Positions 24,796-34,020 of a stretch of DNA of 64,000 nt are shown one piece after another. The stretch covers positions 1 to 64,000 of the forward strand of contig NZ_JALKBD010000017.1 in the NCBI RefSeq assembly GCF_023015905.1, read 5' to 3'. Origin of the DNA: Arenibacter sp. F20364. Lineage in GTDB: Bacteria > Bacteroidota > Bacteroidia > Flavobacteriales > Flavobacteriaceae. Each line of letters begins with the position of its first letter. The stretch's first letter is position 1. Made by a program: the position numbers and the translations under genes. Below the pieces are notes generated by a model that had not been told where the DNA came from, searched no databases, and saw nothing but the letters and a program-made list of their open reading frames with translations.

Positions 24796-26451
24796 CTACC
24801 TGCTTCTAGGGGTTTTGTTTTTCGTTTTGGATTTGGATCCTACTCTAGACATGGCACATCTAAATCCTATATAATCTGTTGCCATATACTGTGGTAGATA
24901 TCTTCTCTGCGCAGGGTCTAACCAATAGGCCCTATCTCTCCAAGAACCTCCTTTGAAGACCCTTACTTCATCATTGATCAATGAGGTTCTGTTATTGGAT
25001 TTGTCATAAGCTCTCAGAATATTTCCAGTGGAGTCTACCTGTACCTTGCTCACTGGGGAGTCGTACATTTTCCTTTTATTAATTTCATCTTCGTCCTCAT
25101 CGCTAAATCTATCGTAAAATCTGGTAGATCCCGGTTCACCATCCCTGTATCCGCGATTGTCACTGGATGAGAAGTTGGTCCTTAAGAAGGTTTCTTCTTC
25201 ATCTACGGGTACCATTTTTATTTCTCCAGGTAAATTCACCGCTACAACTTTTCCGTTAGGCAAGGTGTCATACACTATGGAATCACGAATTACATTTACT
25301 TTTCCGTCTTTTCCAATAGCCGTTTTCATATAAACGTTTCCTCGGAAATAGTTGAAGTCACTTACTTCGTCGTCAACTATTGGTCTGTAGACATCCGCAA
25401 CCCATTCGGCCACGTTTCCTGCCATATCATATAATCCAAAATCATTGGGTTTGTAGGATTTAACTTCTGCGGTAATATCCGCACCGTCATCAGACCATCC
25501 GGCTATTCCGCCGTAATCTCCTTTTCCTTGCTTAAAGTTGGCCAATTGATCACCTCTACCCACTCTTTGACCATTTCTGGTATAGTCTCCTTCCCAAGGA
25601 TATTTTTTTCTACCCCTGTAGTTGTTGTATTCCCTACTTCCTATCTGTGCCTGGGCTGCGTATTCCCATTCCGTCTCCGTTGGTAGTCTATATTCAGGTA
25701 AAATAACTCCGGAACTTCTTTTGGCAAAGGCGGAAACTGAATCTTTTTTCATTTTTCCTTGTAAGGAATCTATCTGGCCGTTGTATACGGATTCCGGTCT
25801 ATTTAAATAAGCCTCCGTGCTAAAGCCACCTTCTGCCTCACCATTAATTACTTTGTATTTTGCCTCTTCAGAAAGATAGCCTTCCCTTTCCAGCATTACC
25901 TCATTTACACGGTCTGTTCTCCATTCTGCAAATTGGGTGGCTTGGATCCAATTGACACCAACTACAGGATATTCCGCATAAGCTGGGTGACGTAGATAGT
26001 TATTGGTCATTGTTTCGTTGAATCCCAATCTGTTTCTCCAAACCAATGTATCTGGCAAAGCGCCTGTATAAATATGTACATATTTAGGGTCTTCTGGAGG
26101 GTAAACACTCTTCAGATAATCCAAATATTCCAAATACATAACGTTGGTAACCTCGGTCTCATCCATATAGAAAGACTGCACATGCTGTGATGTAGGAGTA
26201 TTGTTCCATTCGTGCATTACATCATCTTGAACCTGACCTTTTGTAAAGGTTCCGCCCTCTACAAACACTAAACCTGGTGCAGTTTCCTGCTCTTTAAAGT
26301 CTGAATTGTACTGAAATCCACCTTCCTTGGCGTTAATATTCCAGCCTGTAGCCCTTGAAACATTTTTAGAGGATGATGAGTTTTTACAGCTTGAAAAACC
26401 ACCAGCTACAATAGCGCAAGAGAGTACAACTTTGATGAATTGTTTTTTCAT
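24796..26451 (-). CDS. gldJ: Gliding motility lipoprotein GldJ
   Basis: A 551-aa lipoprotein (lipobox GGFSSC near residues 17-22) with a formylglycine-generating-enzyme/sulfatase-modifying-factor fold. That fold is seen as GLVFVEGGTFTKG, FYMDETEVTNVMYLEYLDYL, YRLPTETEWEYAAQA, GLYDMAGNVAEWVADVYRP and VFKGGSWRDRAYW. Overall length and the insertions match GldJ of gliding Bacteroidetes, which is needed for gliding and stabilises the GldK-N/type IX secretion machinery. The FGE-like fold is structural and no activation role is expected. It is transcribed divergently from porV with a 442-bp spacer. Confidence 0.94.
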   Translation of the reverse strand: MKKQFIKVVLSCAIVAGGFSSCKNSSSSKNVSRATGWNINAKEGGFQYNSDFKEQETAPGLVFVEGGTFTKGQVQDDVMHEWNNTPTSQHVQSFYMDETEVTNVMYLEYLDYLKSVYPPEDPKYVHIYTGALPDTLVWRNRLGFNETMTNNYLRHPAYAEYPVVGVNWIQATQFAEWRTDRVNEVMLEREGYLSEEAKYKVINGEAEGGFSTEAYLNRPESVYNGQIDSLQGKMKKDSVSAFAKRSSGVILPEYRLPTETEWEYAAQAQIGSREYNNYRGRKKYPWEGDYTRNGQRVGRGDQLANFKQGKGDYGGIAGWSDDGADITAEVKSYKPNDFGLYDMAGNVAEWVADVYRPIVDDEVSDFNYFRGNVYMKTAIGKDGKVNVIRDSIVYDTLPNGKVVAVNLPGEIKMVPVDEEETFLRTNFSSSDNRGYRDGEPGSTRFYDRFSDEDEDEINKRKMYDSPVSKVQVDSTGNILRAYDKSNNRTSLINDEVRVFKGGSWRDRAYWLDPAQRRYLPQYMATDYIGFRCAMSRVGSKSKTKNKTPRSR

Positions 26452-26893
26452 AATTAGGACTTGAGTTCAAAAGACAAACTTCTTTTTAAAGGAGTTTGCG
26501 ATTCATATTTTATTAATATTTTGTGTCGCTTTCGGCATATAAAACGATGATTAAGACATAATATTTTGTTAAATGAAAAAAAATTAATCAATTAATTCAT
26601 CATGCAAAGAGCATCGCTTAACATGAATAACGACTTAAAATTTAATATAGTATGGCTACCTGATAATTCTTTATAGAATATCAAGTAAAATCAATACTTA
26701 TAAAACAATTTTTTATACGGAATATTCCTATATATAGTGTGTTATTGTCAAATGAATATAAAGGAGGTTATTTTTTTTGTGGTTTATATAAGATATTCGG
26801 AAAAAGGACGTTTGACTATAATGAACCGAGATAACTTTATTTAGGTTCATTTGGATAACTATGGAAACCAAATCTTAATTATAACAAGTAAAA
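26452..26893. other. Divergent gldJ/porV spacer, no porU
   Basis: This 442-bp, very AT-rich spacer contains no gene. In other flavobacteria the sortase gene porU commonly lies next to porV, but no trace of it is seen here. A promoter-like element with flanking inverted repeats precedes porV and is listed separately. Confidence 0.6.
26812..26851 (+). promoter_or_regulatory. porV promoter with flanking inverted repeat
   Basis: TTG (26812-26814), 17 bp, then TAACTTTA (26832-26839) resembles the flavobacterial promoter. AATGAACC (26820-26827) and GGTTCATT (26844-26851) form an 8-bp inverted repeat around the -7 element, suggesting an operator. Confidence 0.35.
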
Positions 26894-28039
26894 ATGAAAA
26901 AATTATCAATACTTTTCTTGCTTTTCTTGGTGTGTAAACTTTCTGCGCAGGAGAATAGGGTGATTACTACCGCAGTGCCTTTTTTGACCATTGCCGCAGA
27001 TGCTAGGGCATCAGGAATGGGGGATATGGGGGTGGCGACTTCTACAGACGCTTTTTCCCAACAATGGAATCCTGCAAAATTTGCCTTCGCCGAAAGAGAA
27101 ATGGGCATCGGACTTAGTTATACGCCGTATTTGGAAAGTATAATTACCGATATAGCGCTATTGAGTGCCAATTTTCATAAGAAGATCAATGACAGAAGTG
27201 CATTCGCCCTTAGTATAAGGTACTTTACCTTGGGGGAAATAGAACTTAGACAATTTGCAGGGGATCAAGCCAGATTGGCCAAGCCTAACGAAGTTGCGTT
27301 TGACGGTTCCTATTCCTTAAAGCTAAGTGAAACTTTTTCTATGGCTGTTGCCGGTAGGTATATTAGTTCCAATCTTAAATTACCTGATAATGGTAGCGAA
27401 GACTCCAAGGCGGCGAGTTCATTTGCTGTGGATGTTTCCGGGTATTATCGCTCACGGGAAATTGCCTATAATAGTTTTGATGGTAGATGGAGGGCTGGCT
27501 TCAATATTTCAAATTTAGGTGGTAAAATAAAGTATGACGATGCCGGTCAAGAGAATTTTCTTCCGACCAATTTGAAAGCAGGTTTAGGTTTTGATCTTAT
27601 TTTGGATCAGGATAATGTCCTTGGGCTTACCACAGAGTTTAATAAATTGTTGGTGCCCACTCCACAAGATTATAATGATGACGGGGTAATTGATGGGACG
27701 GATAACGACGAGTATCAGCAAACTACTTTTTTTGAAGGGGTTTTTAAATCGTTTGGCGATGCACCCGATGGTTTTAGCGAGGAGTTAAAGGAATTTACAT
27801 GGGCACTTGGTGCGGAATATAGCTACCAAAATGCTTTTATGTTAAGGACAGGGTATTTCAATGAAAGTGATTTAAAGGGGTCAAGAAAATTCTTTACTTT
27901 GGGTGCGGGGTTTAGATTTAAATCGGCCCAGGTGGATCTTTCCTATTTGTTCTCTACTTCGCAAGTAAGAAATCCTTTGGAGAATACACTAAGGTTCTCA
28001 CTGACATTCAATTTGGGAGAAGAATTTTTGAATGATTAA
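26894..28039 (+). CDS. porV: Type IX secretion outer-membrane protein PorV
   Basis: A 381-aa beta-barrel protein of the PorV/LptO family. It has a signal peptide (cleavage near LSAQ-EN), then ITTAVPFLTIAADARASGMGDMGVATSTDAFSQQWNPAK broken over residues about 23-62, which is characteristic of PorV. The C-terminal half alternates amphipathic strands and ends in LRFSLTFNLG. PorV carries cargo from the type IX translocon to the PorU sortase at the cell surface. The partner porU is not adjacent. A terminator follows directly. Confidence 0.94.
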   Translation: MKKLSILFLLFLVCKLSAQENRVITTAVPFLTIAADARASGMGDMGVATSTDAFSQQWNPAKFAFAEREMGIGLSYTPYLESIITDIALLSANFHKKINDRSAFALSIRYFTLGEIELRQFAGDQARLAKPNEVAFDGSYSLKLSETFSMAVAGRYISSNLKLPDNGSEDSKAASSFAVDVSGYYRSREIAYNSFDGRWRAGFNISNLGGKIKYDDAGQENFLPTNLKAGLGFDLILDQDNVLGLTTEFNKLLVPTPQDYNDDGVIDGTDNDEYQQTTFFEGVFKSFGDAPDGFSEELKEFTWALGAEYSYQNAFMLRTGYFNESDLKGSRKFFTLGAGFRFKSAQVDLSYLFSTSQVRNPLENTLRFSLTFNLGEEFLND

Positions 28040-28065
28040 TCTGCCAAAACATATATGACTAAGTT

Positions 28066-28098
28066 ACAAAACCTGCTTACAAGCAGGTTTTGTTTATT
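28066..28098 (+). terminator. Intrinsic terminator after porV
   Basis: AAACCTGCTT (28069-28078) pairs perfectly with AAGCAGGTTT (28081-28090) around a two-base loop, followed by TGTTTATTTTT. It lies between the porV stop and the cdd start. Confidence 0.8.
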
Positions 28099-28128
28099 TT
28101 TGCCAAAATAGTATAACGTTAATCGACT

Positions 28129-28614
28129 ATGAGACTACGAAGGGTAGTGTTTGATCTATTGGTTTATGAATCTGTAGATGAGCTGGAACAGGAGGATCAC
28201 ATATTAATGAATGAAGCAGTGAAGGCAAGAAAAAATGCCTATTCCCCTTATTCCAAATTTAATGTTGGAGCGGCCGTATTATTGGATAATGGTGAAATTG
28301 TAATTGGCAATAATCAAGAAAACGCCTCCTATCCCTCAGGTTTGTGTGCAGAAAGAGTGGCTATATTTTACGCTTCTGCAAAATTTCCAGGTGTGGGCAT
28401 CAAGACCATTGCCATTAACGCCACTTCCAAAAATTTCGTAGTGAATAAACCTGCCGCCCCTTGTGGAAATTGTAGGCAGTCCATTTCCGAGTATGAAATA
28501 AAGCAACGGAGGCCAATATCTATTATTATGTCTGGGGAAACTGGAGAGGTTCTAAAATGTAACTCTGTGTCCGACATTCTTCCTTTAGCCTTTAATAGTA
28601 CTTTCCTCGGTTAG
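28129..28614 (+). CDS. cdd: Cytidine deaminase
   Basis: A 161-aa zinc enzyme deaminating cytidine and deoxycytidine to uridine forms in pyrimidine salvage. The catalytic site is complete: Cys73 and Glu75 in GLCAERVA and Cys112/Cys115 in APCGNCRQ. The substrate-binding SPYSKFNVGAAVLLDNG lies at about residues 41-57. An N-terminal extension of about 25 residues (RLRRVVFDLLVYESVDELEQ) precedes the fold, as in other Bacteroidetes forms. It lies between porV and the pyruvate dehydrogenase genes; the link is positional only. Confidence 0.95.
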   Translation: MRLRRVVFDLLVYESVDELEQEDHILMNEAVKARKNAYSPYSKFNVGAAVLLDNGEIVIGNNQENASYPSGLCAERVAIFYASAKFPGVGIKTIAINATSKNFVVNKPAAPCGNCRQSISEYEIKQRRPISIIMSGETGEVLKCNSVSDILPLAFNSTFLG

Positions 28615-28805
28615 GGCGTAAGGGTATTGTATTTTTAGGTTTTATGTATTTCTCAACTATTCTCTATTTTGTTTTATATAATCGCTTTGTGCGAAGCTTT
28701 TGATTTAAATTTTTTTCCTATTGATTTATATATGTATTTTTGTTTTCCGTTTATGTCTTAAACTTGTTTTTGATTAAAGCGAAATACTACATAAATTATC
28801 AATTA

Positions 28806-29804
28806 ATGGAAAAAATAACCAAAGAGGTCTACCTTAAGTGGTATGAGGACATGTTGTTCTGGAGAAAGTTTGAAGATAAACTTGCCGCAGTATACATTCA
28901 ACAAAAAGTTCGTGGATTTTTACATCTTTACAATGGACAGGAAGCTGTTCTTGCAGGTGCATTGCATGCAATGGATCTTACCAAGGATAGAATGATTACT
29001 GCCTATAGGAATCACGTTCAGCCGATAGGTATGGGAGTTGATCCCAAAAAAGTTATGGCGGAGCTCTATGGTAAAGTTACCGGGACTTCCAAAGGAATGG
29101 GTGGGTCTATGCATATTTTTTCCAAAGAGCATCGTTTCTATGGAGGCCATGGAATAGTTGGTGGCCAGATCCCTTTAGGGGCCGGATTGGCATTTGCGGA
29201 CAAATATTTCAAGAGAGATTCTGTAACCCTTTGTTATATGGGTGATGGAGCAGTAAGACAGGGGTCGCTGCACGAAAGTTTTAACTTGGCAATGCTTTGG
29301 CGATTGCCGGTTGTCTTTGTTTGTGAGAACAATGGTTATGCCATGGGAACATCGGTAGCTAGAACCTCGCATTCTACTGAAATTTGGAAACTGGGATTGG
29401 GATATGAAATGCCTTGTGGACCGGTAGATGGAATGGATCCCGTTACGGTTGCCAAGGAAATGAGCAAGGCCATTGAGCGTGCCAGGTCAGGAGGCGGTCC
29501 AACTTTTCTGGAAATGAAGACTTATAGGTACAGAGGTCATTCCATGTCGGATGCCCAGCATTATAGAACTAAGGAAGAGGTGGAAGAGTACAAGAAAATC
29601 GACCCAATATCCCAAGTTTTGGCAACCATAAAGGAAAATAAGTATGCTTCGGATGCCCAAATAAAGGAAATTGATGCTAGGGTTAAAAAGTTGGTTTCCG
29701 AGTGTGAGAAATTTGCTGAGGACTCGGATTATCCACCTATAAATCAATTATATGATATGGTATACGATCAAGAGGATTATCCATTTGTACAACATAAAAT
29801 ATAA
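28806..29804 (+). CDS. pdhA: Pyruvate dehydrogenase E1 component, alpha subunit
   Basis: A 332-aa thiamine-diphosphate enzyme subunit from the ATG at 28806. The 22 codons before it are AT-rich and non-conserved. The thiamine-binding motif runs from MGDGAVRQGSLHESFNLA to CENN (near residues 152-175), and the phosphorylation-loop region YRYRGHSMSDAQHYR is present. It decarboxylates pyruvate with an E1 beta subunit, which is not encoded next to it. pdhC follows after 4 bp, so the two are cotranscribed. A possible -7 element, TATTTTTG, lies at 28735-28742. Confidence 0.94.
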   Translation: MEKITKEVYLKWYEDMLFWRKFEDKLAAVYIQQKVRGFLHLYNGQEAVLAGALHAMDLTKDRMITAYRNHVQPIGMGVDPKKVMAELYGKVTGTSKGMGGSMHIFSKEHRFYGGHGIVGGQIPLGAGLAFADKYFKRDSVTLCYMGDGAVRQGSLHESFNLAMLWRLPVVFVCENNGYAMGTSVARTSHSTEIWKLGLGYEMPCGPVDGMDPVTVAKEMSKAIERARSGGGPTFLEMKTYRYRGHSMSDAQHYRTKEEVEEYKKIDPISQVLATIKENKYASDAQIKEIDARVKKLVSECEKFAEDSDYPPINQLYDMVYDQEDYPFVQHKI

Positions 29805-29808
29805 GTAA

Positions 29809-31443
29809 ATGGCAGAAGTAATAAATATGCCAAGACTTAGCGATACCATGGAAGAAGGGACCGTTGCTAAGTGGCTAAAGCAAGTAGGCGACAAGATTGA
29901 AGAAGGTGATATATTGGCGGAAATTGAAACCGATAAGGCTACAATGGAGTTCGAGTCTTTCAATGAGGGAACTCTTTTATATATAGGTATAAAAGAAGGG
30001 GATACAGCTCCAGTGGATTCTCTTTTGGCCATAATCGGTGAAAAGGGAGAGGATGTTTCTGGGTTGATCAACGGCTCATCTTCAGATGCCCAAGCGGAAG
30101 AAAAAACAGAATCCCCAGCCAAGAAGGAGGAAAAAGAAGCACCAAAAGCAACAGCAGCAGCTATCCCTGACGGGGTAGAGATTGTAAAGATGCCCCGCCT
30201 TAGTGATACTATGGAAGAAGGAACCGTAGCGACCTGGTTGAAAAAAGTTGGGGATGAGGTGGAAGAAGGTGACATTCTTGCCGAAATCGAGACCGATAAG
30301 GCTACAATGGAGTTTGAATCATTCTATTCCGGTACCCTGTTATATGTTGGCATCAATGAAGGGGAAACAGCGCCGGTAGATGCTGTTCTTGCCGTTATAG
30401 GTCCTAAAGGTACAGATGTTGACGCCGTATTGAGTGCAGGATCTGGTTCCGCTACTGAAGAAGAAAGCGCTCCGGAAGAAACAACGAAGGCCGAAACTAC
30501 TTCCAAAAATGGCCAGGAATCCTCGGCTGTCGCAACCCATGATGGTCAAAGGATTTTTGCATCTCCATTGGCTAAGAAGATTGCCCAAGATAAGGGAATA
30601 GATTTAGGAGATGTTAAAGGAAGCGGTGATCATGGTAGGATTATAAAGAAAGATGTTGAGGAATATAAGCCAAAGCAAAAAGCTGCCGACAAAGCCGGTG
30701 CTGCCCAAGAAAAGACTGCCTCGCCACAAGCTGCTGCCCCAATCAATTTGCCGGTAGGACAAGAGGGAACAGAGGAAGTAAAGAATTCACAAATGCGAAA
30801 GGTTATTGCCAAGCGTTTGGGCGAATCCAAGTTTTCTGCACCACATTATTATTTGACCATAGAGGTGGATATGGATTATGCCAAGATTTCAAGGGAACAG
30901 ATCAATGGCTTGCCCGATACTAAGGTGTCCTTTAACGATATGGTGGTTAAGGCTTGTGCCATGGCGCTAAAAAAGCATCCACAGGTAAATACCTCTTGGA
31001 ACAATGACACTACCAGATACAATCATCATATACATATCGGAGTTGCTGTTGCCGTTGATGAAGGCCTTTTGGTCCCAGTGCTAAAATTTGCGGACCAAAT
31101 GACATTGACTCAAATAGGGTCTTCGGTGAAGGATTTGGCAGGCAAGGCAAGAAATAAGAAAATCAGTCCAGCGGAAATGGAAGGTAGTACCTTTACCGTC
31201 TCCAACCTTGGGATGTTTGGAATTTCTGAATTTACCTCCATCATCAATCAACCTAATTCTGCAATACTATCTGTAGGAGCAATAGTCCAAAAGCCAGTTG
31301 TTAAAAATGGACAAATCGTTGTTGGTAATACCATGAAGGTTACCTTGGCCTGCGATCACAGAACAGTGGATGGAGCCACTGGAGCCCAATTTTTGCAAAC
31401 ACTAAGGGCATATTTGGAGAATCCGGTTACTATGCTGGCTTAA
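29809..31443 (+). CDS. pdhC: Dihydrolipoamide acetyltransferase (E2 of pyruvate dehydrogenase)
   Basis: A 544-aa protein with two N-terminal lipoyl domains. The modified lysines are Lys43 and Lys164, both in ETDKATMEFES, and the two domains are nearly identical in protein sequence. Ala/Glu/Lys-rich linkers separate them. A peripheral subunit-binding domain follows (FASPLAKKIAQDKGIDL, GSGDHGRIIKKDVE, about residues 248-285). The catalytic acyltransferase domain ends in DHRTVDGATGAQFL, with His517 and Asp521. It forms the core of the pyruvate dehydrogenase complex. A strong terminator follows. Confidence 0.96.
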   Translation: MAEVINMPRLSDTMEEGTVAKWLKQVGDKIEEGDILAEIETDKATMEFESFNEGTLLYIGIKEGDTAPVDSLLAIIGEKGEDVSGLINGSSSDAQAEEKTESPAKKEEKEAPKATAAAIPDGVEIVKMPRLSDTMEEGTVATWLKKVGDEVEEGDILAEIETDKATMEFESFYSGTLLYVGINEGETAPVDAVLAVIGPKGTDVDAVLSAGSGSATEEESAPEETTKAETTSKNGQESSAVATHDGQRIFASPLAKKIAQDKGIDLGDVKGSGDHGRIIKKDVEEYKPKQKAADKAGAAQEKTASPQAAAPINLPVGQEGTEEVKNSQMRKVIAKRLGESKFSAPHYYLTIEVDMDYAKISREQINGLPDTKVSFNDMVVKACAMALKKHPQVNTSWNNDTTRYNHHIHIGVAVAVDEGLLVPVLKFADQMTLTQIGSSVKDLAGKARNKKISPAEMEGSTFTVSNLGMFGISEFTSIINQPNSAILSVGAIVQKPVVKNGQIVVGNTMKVTLACDHRTVDGATGAQFLQTLRAYLENPVTMLA

Positions 31444-31465
31444 ACCAAATAGTTCAAATTATTAT

Positions 31466-31500
31466 ATAAAAAGCATCCTGATTTTCAGGATGCTTTTTTA
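31466..31500 (+). terminator. Intrinsic terminator after pdhC
   Basis: AAAAAGCATCCTG (31468-31480) pairs with CAGGATGCTTTTT (31486-31498) around ATTTT, ending in a T run. It closes the pdhA-pdhC unit. Confidence 0.88.
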
Positions 31501-31629
31501 ACTTTAAGTCCTATCCAGTTCCTGTTGGCCCAATTGATGTTGGTATGGGATTGACGATACATTTTGGTCAGCATAAGAAGAATGCTTTAAAATTTATAAT
31601 ACGGTTTTATGACAAACACAAATCAATTT

Positions 31630-32661
31630 ATGAGAAATATTATTAGTCTAGCCTTATTATCTGTTGCCTTAGGCTGTGGCGGTGCTAAAATAGATGAGTC
31701 GGTTGGCTTGGCGCACGGGACCAATGGCTCTGGTGTAATTGCCAAGGACGCTGCAGTACAACAGGGGAGCTCGGAGGCTTCCCAAATAAGTTCTGAATTT
31801 TCCACTGAAATAGGGGTTGGTGGAATAATTACTTATTTGGCTTCCGATGAACTGCAGGGCAGGGAAGCCGGTAGCGAAGGAATAGAATTGGCTGCGGAAT
31901 ATATAGAAGGGATTTTTGAAAGTAGCGGGGTAAAGCCCTATTTTAAAACCTATAGGGATACGTTGACCAATTTTGAAAAACCGGCCTACAATGTAGTGGG
32001 TTTTATTGAAGGAACGGATAAAGCTCTGAAAAATGAGTTTGTTATAATTGGGGCCCATTATGATCATATAGGCTCTGCCGACCCGGTGTCTGATGATTAT
32101 ATTGCCAATGGAGCCAATGATAATGCCTCCGGAACTACTGCGGTCCTCGAGTTTGCCCGTTATTTTGGTAAGTTTAAAAATAATAAACGGAGCATAATTT
32201 TTGCGTTGTTCAGTGCCGAGGAAAAGGGTCTTTTAGGGTCGAAACACTTGGCTGCAAAATTGAAAGAACAAAATTTGAATCTTTATTCCATGCTGAATTT
32301 TGAGATGGTTGGCGTTCCTTTGGTAGGGAAAGATTATTTTATGTACGTAACAGGATATGAAGAATCTAATTTAGCGGATGTCTGCAATACTTATGCCGAG
32401 GAGAATTTGGTTGGATTTCTCCCAACTGCAAAGGAATACAATCTGTTTAAAAGATCGGATAATTATCCTTTTCATTTAGAGTTTGGGGTTCCTTCCCAAA
32501 CCTTTTGTACCTTCGATTTTACCAATTTCGATCACTACCATAAGGTGGGCGATGAAGTTTCCATAATGGATTTCGACCATATGGCCTTATTGGTAAATAA
32601 AACCCTTCCAGTTTTGGAAGATATTATAAATGCCCCGGTAAGGGAAATAGAATACAGATAA
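31630..32661 (+). CDS. M28 family metallopeptidase lipoprotein
   Basis: A 343-aa lipoprotein. The ATG at 31630 gives a clean signal (MRNIISLALLSVALGCGG, lipid Cys near residue 16); an ATG at 31609 adds seven residues. The M28 zinc site is visible: His and Asp in IGAHYDHIGSAD, Asp in NGANDNASGT, and Glu-Glu in ALFSAEEKGLLGS. A further His lies in NFDHYHKVGD near the C-terminus. Family members are aminopeptidases or glutaminyl-cyclase-like enzymes, here probably periplasmic. Its stop overlaps the start of the next SDR gene (TAATG), indicating translational coupling. Confidence 0.9.
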   Translation: MRNIISLALLSVALGCGGAKIDESVGLAHGTNGSGVIAKDAAVQQGSSEASQISSEFSTEIGVGGIITYLASDELQGREAGSEGIELAAEYIEGIFESSGVKPYFKTYRDTLTNFEKPAYNVVGFIEGTDKALKNEFVIIGAHYDHIGSADPVSDDYIANGANDNASGTTAVLEFARYFGKFKNNKRSIIFALFSAEEKGLLGSKHLAAKLKEQNLNLYSMLNFEMVGVPLVGKDYFMYVTGYEESNLADVCNTYAEENLVGFLPTAKEYNLFKRSDNYPFHLEFGVPSQTFCTFDFTNFDHYHKVGDEVSIMDFDHMALLVNKTLPVLEDIINAPVREIEYR

Positions 32662-33341
32662 TGGCGAATATCGTAATTACGGGAAGTAGTAGGGGGATTG
32701 GCTTTCAATTGGCACAGTTGTTTGCTAATGACGGACATAAAGTACTGGCTCTATCCAGGAATAATGCCCCTATTGCTGCATTAAGTCACGAAAATATATC
32801 CAGTTTTTCATTTGATCTGGCCAATGAGTCGGACTACGACCAATTGGATGAATTTATGAAAAATAATTGGAAACAGGTTGATGTGCTCATAAACAATGCG
32901 GGTAAATTACTGAACAAACCTTTTTTGGAAACTTCTATGGAAGCATTTGAGGAGGTGTACAAAGTGAATGTTTTTGGAGTTGCAAATATTACCAAAAGAA
33001 TAATTCCCTTAATGCCCCAGACTGGTCATGTGGTAACCATAAGTTCTATGGGTGGCGTTCAGGGTAGTATGAAGTTTGCTGGCTTATCTGCCTATAGTTC
33101 CAGTAAAGGGGCCGTGATTACCATGACAGAATTGTGGGCGGAAGAATTCAAGGAGTCGGGACCTTCATTTAATGTATTGGCCCTGGGGGCCGTACAGACC
33201 GAAATGCTGGAAGAGGCTTTCCCGGGTTATCAGGCACCTATCACTGCTTTGGAAATGGCAACCTATATCAAAGATTTTGCACTTACCGGCCATAAACTCT
33301 ACAATGGTAAATTACTTCAGGTATCCAACTCAACCCCTTGA
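32661..33341 (+). CDS. Short-chain dehydrogenase/reductase
   Basis: A 226-aa SDR with cofactor motif GSSRGIGFQLA at the N-terminus, INNAG, the catalytic Ser in VTISSMGG and YSSSK in AYSSSKGAVI. It is somewhat shorter than classical SDRs and lacks the usual xDGG C-terminus. The substrate is unknown. It overlaps the M28 peptidase stop by one base and is followed 18 bp later by a HAD phosphatase gene, suggesting a three-gene unit. Confidence 0.88.
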   Translation: MANIVITGSSRGIGFQLAQLFANDGHKVLALSRNNAPIAALSHENISSFSFDLANESDYDQLDEFMKNNWKQVDVLINNAGKLLNKPFLETSMEAFEEVYKVNVFGVANITKRIIPLMPQTGHVVTISSMGGVQGSMKFAGLSAYSSSKGAVITMTELWAEEFKESGPSFNVLALGAVQTEMLEEAFPGYQAPITALEMATYIKDFALTGHKLYNGKLLQVSNSTP

Positions 33342-33359
33342 TTTTTTTAAAAAAAACCG

Positions 33360-34001
33360 ATGAAAGAATACAGCTGTGTTATTTTTGATTGTGATGGGGT
33401 GTTGGTAGATAGTGAGGTGCTGGGGAATCAGGTATTTGTGGATATGGCCAATGAATATGGAGCTGGAATAGATATTTCCTATGCCATGGAGCATTTCAAA
33501 GGTGGGTTTTTAAATGATAGTATAAGACAAGTAGAGGCAATTATACAAAGACAATTGCCTTCGGGATTTGAAAGTGAATATCGCCAAAGGTCCTACGAAG
33601 TGTTTTCAACACATCTTAAGCCAGTACACGGTATTGAAAAGGTACTTCGGAAATTGGCAGTACCATTTTGCGTAGCCTCCAGTGGGCCACAGGAAAAAAT
33701 AAAAAGGAATTTGGCAACAGCTGGTCTGTCGTCATTTTTTAAAAACAATATCTTCAGTTGTTATGATATTGGAAAATGGAAACCCGATCCGGCTATTTAC
33801 TTACATGCCTCCAAAAGCATGGGCTATTCTCCAAATGAATGCTTGGTAATAGAGGATTCATTTAAGGGGGCAAGGGCGGCTACCTCTGGTGGGTTTGATG
33901 TATACGGCTATACCCAGCTAAACGAGGATCCTGATTTTGAAAAGGAAGTTACCAGGACTTTCGAGCAAATGAACGAATTGATCTCCTTGCTTAAATTATA
34001 A
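33360..34001 (+). CDS. HAD superfamily hydrolase (phosphoglucomutase-like)
   Basis: A 213-aa HAD subfamily I hydrolase. Motif I is IFDCDGVLVDSE (8-19), motif II lies in CVASSGPQEKI, Lys of motif III is in YDIGKWKPDP, and motif IV is VIEDSFKGARAA. An alpha-helical cap follows motif I. This group includes beta-phosphoglucomutase-like and sugar-phosphate phosphatases; the substrate is not specified. It is the last gene of the M28-SDR-HAD run and converges with the AI-2E family gene across 19 bp. Confidence 0.9.
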   Translation: MKEYSCVIFDCDGVLVDSEVLGNQVFVDMANEYGAGIDISYAMEHFKGGFLNDSIRQVEAIIQRQLPSGFESEYRQRSYEVFSTHLKPVHGIEKVLRKLAVPFCVASSGPQEKIKRNLATAGLSSFFKNNIFSCYDIGKWKPDPAIYLHASKSMGYSPNECLVIEDSFKGARAATSGGFDVYGYTQLNEDPDFEKEVTRTFEQMNELISLLKL

Positions 34002-34020
34002 CCAACTACCTTTCTTGTGG

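Noticed and set aside
29748-30275. Open minus-strand frame of 175 codons
   Set aside because: It is the antisense shadow of the two lipoyl domains of pdhC and is Ser/Pro-rich without any domain.
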